A stretch of DNA of 15,188 bases, taken from the NCBI GenBank assembly GCA_009927705.1, contig RFMK01000085.1, forward strand, positions 1-15,188. Direction: 5' to 3'. The stretch's first letter is position 1. Each line of letters begins with the position of its first letter. A program made the position numbers and the translations under genes. The notes under the pieces were generated by a model. It was given only the letters and a program-made list of their open reading frames with translations. It did no database searches and was not told the DNA's origin. The DNA comes from Actinomycetota bacterium (GTDB taxonomy: Bacteria; Actinomycetota; Actinomycetes; Nanopelagicales; Nanopelagicaceae). Below, in pieces: positions 6,980 to 13,182 of this stretch.

Positions 6980-7871
6980 TCAAACTCTGGTTGAGATATT
7001 CCTCAATCATTGCGCAGTTGAACGAGGATTAAGCAAGAACACTGTTGCGGCATATCGGCGCGATCTCGATAAATTCGTAATTTTCTTGAGCGAGGCCAAA
7101 CTTGCAATTGCCGAAGCAACCTCCGCGAACATCATCGATTTCGCAGGATTTCTCCGCAATTCTGGATTGAGCGAATCCAGTATTGCTCGACATGTTGTTG
7201 CGATCAGATCGCTTTATGCATTCCTGAGTAAAGACCAAGGAATCGATAATGTTGCAATAGAAGTAAATCCACCGAAGATTCCCAAACGGCTTCCCAAGGC
7301 GCTAACCATTAGCGATATTGAATCAATGATTGCCTCCAACGGTGAAGATATTGCAGGCGTAAGAAATAAGGCCTTAATAGAAACGCTCTACGCAACAGGT
7401 GCTCGAGTCTCTGAAATCGTCCAACTCAATGTTGGCGATATCTCTAGATCTGAAGGGAATACGGTCACCGTCAAAGTCCGAGGCAAAGGTGGTAAAGAAC
7501 GGTTAGTTCCAATGGGCAAATTTGCACAGCATGCCCTTGATCAATATTTGACTCGTAGTCGACCAACAATGCTTAAAAACGCAAGAGAAGAAGCGCTTTT
7601 TCTCAATGAAAAACGGGGAACTCGCTTAACACGACAAAGCGCTTGGCAGATCGTGATGAAAGCAGCCGAGAGGGCAGGCATTGAACGCGATATCTCTCCT
7701 CACGCATTACGGCATTCCTTTGCCACACATCTTCTCGATGGTGGCGCAGATATTCGCGTCGTGCAAGAGCTTTTAGGTCATTCATCTGTCACAACCACGC
7801 AGATCTACACGCTCGTGACGATAGACAAATTGCGTGAGAGCTACGCGAGCGCTCATCCGCGATCGCGCTAA
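6972..7871 (+). CDS. xerD: Tyrosine recombinase XerD
   Basis: XerD cooperates with XerC at dif to resolve chromosome dimers before division. The 299-residue protein has an N-terminal core-binding (SAM-like) domain with GLSKNTVAAYRRDL, then the catalytic domain. All expected residues are present: R145 (TGARVSE), K172 (KGKGGKE hairpin), H244 and R247 (HALRHSF), H270 (LGHSS) and nucleophile Y279 (IYTLV). It occupies the standard actinobacterial xerD locus downstream of pyrG. The start is GTG 6972, inside the pyrG end, with no separate ribosome site, so translation is probably coupled. The NUDIX gene found between pyrG and xerD in M. tuberculosis (Rv1700) is absent. It is convergent with the next gene, with only 13 bases between stops. 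Confidence 0.95.
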   Translation: MTNQTLVEIFLNHCAVERGLSKNTVAAYRRDLDKFVIFLSEAKLAIAEATSANIIDFAGFLRNSGLSESSIARHVVAIRSLYAFLSKDQGIDNVAIEVNPPKIPKRLPKALTISDIESMIASNGEDIAGVRNKALIETLYATGARVSEIVQLNVGDISRSEGNTVTVKVRGKGGKERLVPMGKFAQHALDQYLTRSRPTMLKNAREEALFLNEKRGTRLTRQSAWQIVMKAAERAGIERDISPHALRHSFATHLLDGGADIRVVQELLGHSSVTTTQIYTLVTIDKLRESYASAHPRSR

Positions 7872-7876
7872 CTGTG

Positions 7877-7891
7877 ACGTTAAATTAACGT
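7877..7891. repeat. 15-bp near-perfect palindrome at convergent gene junction
   Basis: Seven-base arms flank a single central base (ACGTTAA, A, TTAACGT). The site lies just past the xerD stop and includes the stop codon of the convergent minus-strand gene. It has no GC core or T tract and would make a poor terminator; a protein-binding site is possible, or the symmetry may be chance. Confidence 0.5.
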
Positions 7892-8301
7892 CCGCGAAGT
7901 CGTCGGGCGATAATTGATTGATCGCCTTTTGATTCTAGGTCTGCGATCACAATTGCGAGGGCTTCACGAACAATTCGTCCTCTATCGACAGCTAACCCTA
8001 AATCCCCACGAAGGTGGAGACGAGCCTGTTCAACGTCGAAGAGTTCTTCGGGTGATAGATATACGGTTATCTTTTCGTCATGCTTTTCGCGACCAGATGG
8101 ACCTTTATCTAATCCAGTCGGACGACGACGAGAAGTTTGGCGAACACCATTTCCTTTGGCTGCAGCTTTGGCTACCGATGTAGTCGTGGGGCGATTGGTA
8201 TGTGCAACCTCTACCTCTTCGACAACTTGATCAGGAACCGCGCTCAAAGTTGTTTTGCGGAAAAGTTCATCGGCTCCAGGCAAACTGATACGTCGTGTCA
8301 T
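7885..8301 (-). CDS. Predicted ribbon-helix-helix protein, partner of ParA
   Basis: The 138-residue product has an N-terminal segment MTRRISLPGADELFRKT, a basic and probably disordered middle (about 35-72), and a C-terminal region from about 75 that looks like a ribbon-helix-helix fold: a strand EKITVYLS, helix PEELFDVEQARLHLRG, and a second helix GRIVREALAIVIADLES. Its start overlaps the parA stop by four bases (8298-8301), so the two are co-translated. Small RHH proteins encoded after ParA ATPases, such as ParG or Omega in plasmids, act as centromere-binding proteins and autorepressors. A similar role here is inferred from context and fold, not from recognised homology. No classical ParB domain is present. 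Confidence 0.75.
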   Translation of the reverse strand: MTRRISLPGADELFRKTTLSAVPDQVVEEVEVAHTNRPTTTSVAKAAAKGNGVRQTSRRRPTGLDKGPSGREKHDEKITVYLSPEELFDVEQARLHLRGDLGLAVDRGRIVREALAIVIADLESKGDQSIIARRLRGR

Positions 8302-9215
8302 CGAACTCCTCCCAATGTGATGATTTCGCGAGCTAGTCTGCGATACGACGCGGCTCCGACAGATGAACTTGCATAGGAAGTGATTGGTTCGCCCGCAACG
8401 GTGGTTTCAGGGAAACGAACGGTACGAGAAATGGTGGTATCGAAAACCTTATCTGGGAAGGCTTCGCTTATGCGCTCGAGGACCTCACGACTATGAACTG
8501 TCTTGCGGTCGAACATCGTTGGCAAAATACCCAATAATTGCAGTTCAGGATTCGTGTTTATTTGAACCTTCTTGATGATGTCATCAAGAAGCGCAACGCC
8601 GCGGAGCGCGAAATATTCACATTCCAGTGGAACAAGCACCCAATGCGACGCTGTGAGTGCATTGACCGTGAGAAGTCCTAGCGATGGTTGGCAATCAATC
8701 AAGATGACATCGTAAAAATCAGTAACCGTTGAGAGTACACGTTTCAAAATCTTCTCACGCGCGATGACGTTTACAAGTCCACCTTCTGCTCCGGAGAGAT
8801 CTTCGTGAGCTGGGATCATATCCATGCCAGGAACGCTGGTTTTCAATAAGAATTCATCAATGCGAGTTGATTCATCCATCAGTAAGTTGTAGATGGAACC
8901 TTCGATATCGCGAGTTGAAACATTGAGTCCCACCGAAAGCGAATGTTGCGGATCGAAATCAACAAGCAAAACACGTCGTCCGAGTTCTGCAAATGCAGCG
9001 CCAAGATTTATTGTGGTTGTGGTTTTACCAACGCCACCTTTTTGATTGACGACTGAAATGATTTGCGCATTGCCATGTTCGACAAGTGGTGCAGGATATG
9101 GAAAATCTTTTGCTGGTTTACCCAATACTGACGATGATGTTGTGATATCTAAATCGGCTTTTGAAAATGTCGATTTAGCGTTCAAGCGAGAAATCTCTGA
9201 AGCACTTTTTGCCAT
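8298..9215 (-). CDS. ParA-family ATPase (PldP-like)
   Basis: This 305-residue deviant-Walker ATPase has a roughly 50-residue variable N-terminus, then the Walker A motif KGGVGKTT (K59, K64), Walker A' LLVDFDPQ (81-90 region) and Walker B VILIDCQPSLG. It belongs to the Soj/ParA group, which binds DNA non-specifically as ATP dimers and positions cargo. In other actinobacteria a ParA-like gene sits between xerD and scpA (Rv1708 in M. tuberculosis; pldP, affecting division-site placement, in C. glutamicum), making this the likely counterpart. Unlike those, as I recall them, it lies on the strand opposite its neighbours. The ATG has no Shine-Dalgarno but has TAGAGT six bases upstream, suggesting a leaderless message. 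Confidence 0.93.
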   Translation of the reverse strand: MAKSASEISRLNAKSTFSKADLDITTSSSVLGKPAKDFPYPAPLVEHGNAQIISVVNQKGGVGKTTTTINLGAAFAELGRRVLLVDFDPQHSLSVGLNVSTRDIEGSIYNLLMDESTRIDEFLLKTSVPGMDMIPAHEDLSGAEGGLVNVIAREKILKRVLSTVTDFYDVILIDCQPSLGLLTVNALTASHWVLVPLECEYFALRGVALLDDIIKKVQINTNPELQLLGILPTMFDRKTVHSREVLERISEAFPDKVFDTTISRTVRFPETTVAGEPITSYASSSVGAASYRRLAREIITLGGVR

Positions 9216-9238
9216 GCCAAGACTCTAGTGATGGCATG
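9213..9238. promoter_or_regulatory. Operator-like inverted repeat over the parA promoter
   Basis: CATGCCA (9213-9219) and TGGCATG (9232-9238) are perfect seven-base inverted arms around 12 bases. They enclose the parA -10 element and start codon. A related GGCATA occurs at 9241-9246. Such symmetry over a ParA promoter would suit autoregulation by the RHH partner; this is inference. Confidence 0.45.
9216..9227 (-). promoter_or_regulatory. Leaderless promoter (-10 TAGAGT) of parA
   Basis: Read on the minus strand, TAGAGT (9227-9222) is followed by six bases and then the parA ATG at 9215. TANNNT ending six bases before the start codon is the layout of actinobacterial leaderless promoters. No ribosome site is present. 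I see no good -35 element. Confidence 0.6.
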
Positions 9239-9262
9239 TAGGCATATATGTAGCGACACGCG

Positions 9263-9268
9263 TACAGT
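9263..9268 (+). promoter_or_regulatory. Possible -10 element for scpA
   Basis: TACAGT fits TANNNT and lies nine bases before ATG 9278, which would give a message with almost no 5' leader. It directly abuts the in-frame ATG 9269, which could not then be on the transcript, so it favours 9278 as the start. Confidence 0.4.
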
Positions 9269-9277
9269 ATGCGCATC

Positions 9278-10189
9278 ATGGAGAAAGAGAACGTTGAACC
9301 CTCAAGTAATACTTTAGGTCAACTCCCGCCTATTTCTGGCGCCACAACAGTGTCGGGCGAAGGTCGAGTCGCAGGATTCTCCGTACATCTTGAGAATTTT
9401 GATGGCCCGTTTGATTTGCTGCTACAACTTATTTCTCGCCATCGAATGGATATCACTGATGTTGCGATCGCTACCGTCACAGATGAATTCATCTCCTACA
9501 TTCGAGAACTTGAGAAGACAGGGGAGGGATGGAAACTCGATCATGCAACAGAATTCCTTGTTGTGGCGGCCACCTTGCTTGATCTCAAAGCGGCAAGACT
9601 TTTACCTTCGGGCGAAATTGATGATGAAGAAGATCTCGCTCTGCTTGAGGCCAGAGACCTGCTCTTTGCCCGCCTATTGCAGTATCGCGCATTCAAGGAG
9701 ATTGCCACGATCCTCTCCGAGCGGTTTGCGGCTCAGGAAAAGACCTTTGCTCGTTCGGTTTCCCTTGATCCAATCTTTGCCGCCCTCCTTCCTGAGGTTT
9801 TAATTGGCGTTACCCCTGAACGTTTTGCTGCTATTGCTAATCGAGTTTTGACTCCCAAAACCGCACCCACCTTGATGACTGACCATCTCCACCTACCCCT
9901 GGTGAGCGTCGCTGCTGAGGCTCTCCTAGTCGTCTCAGCGCTTCGCAAGAACAAGACGATGACCTTTAGAGGTCTCGTAGCCGATGCTGCCAATACCTTG
10001 GTTGTGGTCGCGCGCTTCTTGTCCTTGTTAGAGCTCTACCGAGAAGGCTCAGTCAGATTTGAGCAGATGATTGCCCTGGGAGAGCTTCAAATTACGTGGA
10101 CCGGCGCTGCAGAAGGAGAAGTTACCGTCAGTGACGAGTTTGATCGCGCCCCAATTCAAGAGAAAGACGAAGGCCCCATTGATGTCTAA
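9278..10189 (+). CDS. scpA: Segregation and condensation protein A
   Basis: ScpA is the kleisin subunit that bridges the SMC dimer and recruits ScpB, compacting and segregating the chromosome. The 303-residue product has a variable head, then the family signature FSVHLENFDGPFDLLLQLI (about residues 33-51), HRMDITDVAIATVTDEF, the helical LVVAATLLDLKAARLLP segment, and a C-terminal winged-helix region with TFRGLVADA and FLSLLELYREGSVRFEQ. Length is normal. ATG 9278 is chosen over ATG 9269 because a -10-like element overlaps the region just before 9269; neither has a Shine-Dalgarno. The gene is divergent from parA and overlaps scpB by eight bases. Confidence 0.94.
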   Translation: MEKENVEPSSNTLGQLPPISGATTVSGEGRVAGFSVHLENFDGPFDLLLQLISRHRMDITDVAIATVTDEFISYIRELEKTGEGWKLDHATEFLVVAATLLDLKAARLLPSGEIDDEEDLALLEARDLLFARLLQYRAFKEIATILSERFAAQEKTFARSVSLDPIFAALLPEVLIGVTPERFAAIANRVLTPKTAPTLMTDHLHLPLVSVAAEALLVVSALRKNKTMTFRGLVADAANTLVVVARFLSLLELYREGSVRFEQMIALGELQITWTGAAEGEVTVSDEFDRAPIQEKDEGPIDV

Positions 10190-10739
10190 CCCCGAACTTA
10201 ACCGTTCTATCGAAGCAATTCTCATGGTGGTCGAAGAGCCAGTTTCTGAAGTCGTTCTTGCTCAGATTATCGAAGCGCCCACCGAGCAGGTTCTTGAAGC
10301 GTTGAACGCCCTTTCTGCTCAATATGACGCTCAAGGTCGAGGTTTTGCTCTGAAGCAGGTCGCAGGCGGATGGCGCTTCTACAGCCATCCTGATCTTGCA
10401 CCACTCGTGGAGAAATTCGTTTTGGATGGGCAACAAGCGAAGTTGACCCAAGCTGCGCTTGAGACGCTTGCCGTTATCGCTTATCGCCAGCCGATCTCTC
10501 GTGCCCGAGTTTCAGCGATTCGTGGGGTCAACGTTGAGGCGGTTATGAAAACGCTCGTGACGCGAGGCTTGGTGGAGGAGTGCGGAATTGAGCATGAAAC
10601 AGGCGCAATTCTCTATCGTACAACCCACTATTTCCTCGAGCGCATTGGCGTCAATCGCGTTGAAGATTTGCCTGCCTTAGCGCCATTTCTGCCTAATATC
10701 GACGGACTCGACGAGGTCATCGCTTCCTTGACGGAGTAG
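10182..10739 (+). CDS. scpB: Segregation and condensation protein B
   Basis: ScpB dimers bind ScpA and regulate the SMC ATPase. The 185-residue protein begins MSNPELNRSIEAILMVVEEP, the usual opening helix, and contains two winged-helix modules. Family hallmarks are VAGGWRFYSHPDLAPLVE, LTQAALETLAVIAYRQPISRARV, the RGVNVEAVMKTLVTRGLVEE stretch and the LYRTTHYFLERIGV segment. The frame is open upstream to 10071, but that part overlaps scpA; ATG 10182 gives the normal N-terminus and an eight-base overlap with scpA, implying coupled synthesis of the two partners. Confidence 0.95.
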   Translation: MSNPELNRSIEAILMVVEEPVSEVVLAQIIEAPTEQVLEALNALSAQYDAQGRGFALKQVAGGWRFYSHPDLAPLVEKFVLDGQQAKLTQAALETLAVIAYRQPISRARVSAIRGVNVEAVMKTLVTRGLVEECGIEHETGAILYRTTHYFLERIGVNRVEDLPALAPFLPNIDGLDEVIASLTE

Positions 10740-10771
10740 CAGCATTGGAATACGAGCTTGATGAGATGGCC

Positions 10772-10783
10772 TAGACTCCGTAG
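10772..10783 (+). promoter_or_regulatory. Leaderless promoter (-10 TAGACT) of rluB
   Basis: TAGACT (10772-10777) ends exactly six bases before the GTG start at 10784, and no Shine-Dalgarno is present in the 44-base gap after scpB. This suggests rluB has its own leaderless transcript as well as possible read-through from scpAB. Confidence 0.55.
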
Positions 10784-11479
10784 GTGGCTGACGAGGTACG
10801 ACTACAGAAATTCATGGCCGATTGTGGCGTAGCAAGTCGTCGTGCCTGCGAAGAACTTATCGCTGCAGGTCGAGTCAAGGTCAATGGTCGGAAAATTACT
10901 ACCCAAGGTGTCAAAATAAATCCGATAAACACTCAAGTTGAGGTAGATGGTCAGTTGATTAGTGCTCAAAAGACCAAAACTTATATTGCATTTCATAAAC
11001 CTCAAGGTGTTTTGTCGACCATGTTTGACCCCGAAGGCCGCCCGAGCCTTGGTGATTATTTCAACGGTTTCTCAGAGCGTCTCTTTCACGCTGGGCGTCT
11101 GGATAAGGAGAGTGAGGGATTGATCATCCTTACAAATGATGGGGCGTGGAGCCATGAAGCCACCCATCCATCGTTTGGAGTGGAAAAGACCTACTTAGTG
11201 GAGACGGCGGAGATTCTTCCAAAACCGGCGTTCCAGAAACTCCTCAATGGTGTCGAGCTAGACGACGGATTGGCCAAACCGATATCAGCCAGGCAAGTTG
11301 CCGGGAGAGTTGAACTAGTTATCCATGAAGGCAGAAACCAGATCGTTCGAAGGATCTTTGAAGCTCTCGGTTACCCCGTTGAGCGATTGATGCGTACCGC
11401 TATTGGTTCAATCAAACTTGGGGAGTTGCCTGCCGGTAAGTGGCGAAATCTCAGCGACGTTGAAACAAAAAGCTTATAA
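10784..11479 (+). CDS. rluB: rRNA pseudouridine synthase, RluB/RsuA family
   Basis: The 231-residue enzyme isomerises a specific uridine in rRNA to pseudouridine; RluB homologues act on 23S rRNA helix 93, but the exact target here is not proven. Residues 1 to about 60 are an S4 RNA-binding domain (RLQKFMADCGVASRRACEEL). The catalytic domain has AFHKPQGVLST and the family signature AGRLDKESEGLIILTND with catalytic Asp 107, followed by the EGRNQIVRRIFEALGYPVERL motif. The start is GTG 10784, giving the standard N-terminus. Its position after scpB (Rv1711 in M. tuberculosis) is the usual actinobacterial arrangement. A 282-base gap follows. Confidence 0.94.
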   Translation: MADEVRLQKFMADCGVASRRACEELIAAGRVKVNGRKITTQGVKINPINTQVEVDGQLISAQKTKTYIAFHKPQGVLSTMFDPEGRPSLGDYFNGFSERLFHAGRLDKESEGLIILTNDGAWSHEATHPSFGVEKTYLVETAEILPKPAFQKLLNGVELDDGLAKPISARQVAGRVELVIHEGRNQIVRRIFEALGYPVERLMRTAIGSIKLGELPAGKWRNLSDVETKSL

Positions 11480-11563
11480 AACGGTTAATTAATAAAACTA
11501 TAAGTGTACTTAGTATTATTTCTTGAAAAACTATTTAACGATAAATCAATTTTTAAGCCTCTG

Positions 11564-11698
11564 CTAGAAAACCGCTAAATCGACAATTATGAGCGTGTGA
11601 AGGGCTATAAAAGTCGATAAACCGCTTTTCTCTGCACGAAAACCTGGTGAGAGAGAAAAATCGACTTTTCGTTGAACTCTCTTAAAACCGTTTTCTAG
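11564..11698 (+). ncRNA. Candidate structured RNA element (unassigned)
   Basis: An outer nine-base helix pairs CTAGAAAAC (11564-11572) with GTTTTCTAG (11690-11698). Inside, CGCT (11573-11576) can pair with AGCG (11592-11595). A long hairpin then pairs AAAAGTCGAT (11609-11618) with ATCGACTTTT (11660-11669), continues with TTTTCTCT (11626-11633) to AGAGAAAA (11652-11659), and closes with CAC (11635-11637) to GTG (11647-11649). It matches no riboswitch or attenuator I know. Because it is also AT-rich, it may be a DNA element or chance symmetry; strand and transcription are unproven. Confidence 0.4.
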
Positions 11699-11701
11699 AT
11701 T
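11672..11701 (+). promoter_or_regulatory. Possible sigma70-type promoter upstream of aroH
   Basis: TTGAAC (11672-11677) and TAGATT (11696-11701) resemble -35 and -10 boxes with an 18-base spacer. Initiation here would give a leader of about 50 bases before aroH, but no ribosome site is suitably placed before GTG 11762, so this is less convincing than the leaderless site. Confidence 0.35.
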
Positions 11702-11749
11702 TGTAGATAAAACCGCGTATCGCTACCGCCGGAAGCGGGAGGTCTTGGG

Positions 11750-11761
11750 TAAAATTCGCAA
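11750..11761 (+). promoter_or_regulatory. Leaderless promoter (-10 TAAAAT) of aroH
   Basis: TAAAAT (11750-11755) ends exactly six bases before GTG 11762. It is a close match to the -10 consensus, and the only purine-rich stretch upstream (GGAGG, 11738-11742) is too far from the GTG to serve as a Shine-Dalgarno. A leaderless aroH-tyrA-cmk/der message is likely. Confidence 0.6.
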
Positions 11762-12124
11762 GTGAGAGTTCGAGCAATCCGCGGCGCTATTCAAATCGAT
11801 TCTGATAGCCCTGACCTGATCCGTGAAGCGGTTGTCGAGTTGATGTCGACGATTTTGGCATCGAATGAATTGGCTAGCGAGGACCTAATCTCGGTCCTTT
11901 TTACGTGTACGCCTGATCTGGTTTCGGACTTCCCCGCAGCTTCAGCTCGAGCGATGGGCATGGGGCAGGTTCCCTTGTTATGCGCGGTCGAAATGGCTGT
12001 CCCCGGGAGTTTGCCACGAACAATTCGGGTCTTGATTCACTGCACAACAACTCGAACTCAAGGAGAGATCGCGCATGTGTACCTACGCGGCGCCACGATT
12101 CTCCGCAAAGACATTGCGCAGTAA
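11762..12124 (+). CDS. aroH: Chorismate mutase, AroH class
   Basis: This 120-residue monofunctional enzyme rearranges chorismate to prephenate (EC 5.4.99.5), the branch point to phenylalanine and tyrosine. It is the trimeric pseudo-alpha/beta-barrel type known from Bacillus subtilis, not the all-helical AroQ type. The B. subtilis active-site residues are all present: R7 (AIRGA), F57 (DFPAAS), C74 and E77 (LLCAVEM), R89 (TIRVL) and Y107 (HVYLRG), the last four one position lower than in the Bacillus enzyme. The start is GTG 11762. Two bases separate its stop from tyrA, so the two tyrosine-pathway enzymes are made together. Confidence 0.95.
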   Translation: MRVRAIRGAIQIDSDSPDLIREAVVELMSTILASNELASEDLISVLFTCTPDLVSDFPAASARAMGMGQVPLLCAVEMAVPGSLPRTIRVLIHCTTTRTQGEIAHVYLRGATILRKDIAQ

Positions 12125-12126
12125 TA

Positions 12127-13182
12127 ATGGAGAAGTTACATATCCGGATAGTTGGTTCCGGTCTCATTGGAACATCGATTGCGCTCGGCGCGGCTCAACA
12201 AGGGCACACTCTGGAGTTAGAGGACAGAGAGGCTTCTGCTCGCCAATTAGCTGAAGACTTATTGCAATCGCAGATCTCTCAGGGAGAGCCCGATTTAGTT
12301 GTCATTGCAACGCCGCCAACTCATGCTTGGGAGGCGCTAAAGAACGAAAGTAAGGTTTACCCTCAAGCTACATTTATAGATGTTGCTAGTGTTAAGACTA
12401 ATCTTCTACAAAACGTCGAGAGTTTTTCGGGCATTTCACATCGCTTTGTGGGCACGCACCCGATGGCCGGTAGGGAAGTGGCAGGTCCATCATCAGCGCA
12501 AAGTGATTTATTCCAAGGGCGAGCGTGGATCGTGACGCCGACAGGTCATACGGAAAAAAAACGGCTGGATCTCGTTCTTTCCTTCATTGAAAGCTTAGGC
12601 GCCACGCCTTATCTGATGGACGCAGTTGATCATGACCAATTGCTTGCGCGAATCTCGCACCTTCCTCAGGTGCTTAGTACAGCGTTGGCAGCAGCGATCT
12701 CACAAATCGATGCAGGTTTGGAGCTATCTGGCCAAGGACTTCGCGATATGACACGAGTTGCTAATAGCGAAGGAAGGCTTTGGAGCGAAATCCTTCTTTC
12801 AAATCAAGATGAAGTTCTGCGGGCTATCTCGGAATTCTCTTCCCAATTAAATGACTTGAAAGTAGCCATATCTAATCAAGATTCACGCACCATAGAGAAT
12901 ATTTTTGAAAAAGGAAAGATTGGGCGAGGCAAAGTTTCTGGAAAGCATGGAGCGCAGCCACGAAATTATGTGCATTTGCTAGTTGTCATCAAAGATGAAC
13001 CAGGTGCATTGCGTCAACTCTTTGATGAATGCGCACACGTGCACGCAAATATTGAGGATCTTTCCATCGAACATTCACCGCAGCAAGAAACAGGTCTGAT
13101 TACGTTAGCGTTCTCTCCTGACGATGCAGAGAAAGTTGAAAAGCATCTCCGTGATCGACAATGGAAGGTGCATGTTCGATGA
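12127..13182 (+). CDS. tyrA: Prephenate dehydrogenase with ACT domain
   Basis: TyrA oxidatively decarboxylates prephenate to 4-hydroxyphenylpyruvate (EC 1.3.1.12) in tyrosine synthesis. The 351-residue protein has an N-terminal Rossmann domain with GSGLIGTS and an acidic residue pair after the second strand (LELED), which favours NAD. The substrate-domain motif is GTHPMAGREVAG, followed by the helical dimer region with HLPQVLSTALAAA. The C-terminal 75 residues are an ACT domain (VVIKDEPGALRQLFDECA), which in homologues binds tyrosine for feedback inhibition. The frame is open upstream to 11980, but ATG 12127 directly follows the aroH stop and gives the normal N-terminus. The stop overlaps the next start (ATGA). 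Confidence 0.95.
   Translation: MEKLHIRIVGSGLIGTSIALGAAQQGHTLELEDREASARQLAEDLLQSQISQGEPDLVVIATPPTHAWEALKNESKVYPQATFIDVASVKTNLLQNVESFSGISHRFVGTHPMAGREVAGPSSAQSDLFQGRAWIVTPTGHTEKKRLDLVLSFIESLGATPYLMDAVDHDQLLARISHLPQVLSTALAAAISQIDAGLELSGQGLRDMTRVANSEGRLWSEILLSNQDEVLRAISEFSSQLNDLKVAISNQDSRTIENIFEKGKIGRGKVSGKHGAQPRNYVHLLVVIKDEPGALRQLFDECAHVHANIEDLSIEHSPQQETGLITLAFSPDDAEKVEKHLRDRQWKVHVR

Larger units (their letters stand above)
11480..11761. other. AT-rich intergenic region with nested repeats
   Basis: This is the largest gap in the window and contains no credible ORF on either strand. It is clearly more AT-rich than its surroundings. The first 80 bases hold a TTAATTAA palindrome (11485-11492) and a short TAAGT/ACTTA repeat, with no obvious T-tailed terminator after rluB. 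From 11564 to 11698 nested inverted repeats suggest a structured element (separate entry). AAAACCG or AAACCG occurs four times (about 11568, 11619, 11684 and 11709). The last 60 bases carry promoter-like elements for aroH and a small CCGC/GCGG hairpin (11726-11738). Confidence 0.7.

Noticed and set aside
11702..11745. T-box-like ACCGCG and GC hairpin before aroH
   Set aside because: The conserved T-box bulge, specifier loop and terminator/antiterminator pair are not present, so the resemblance is only to a few bases.
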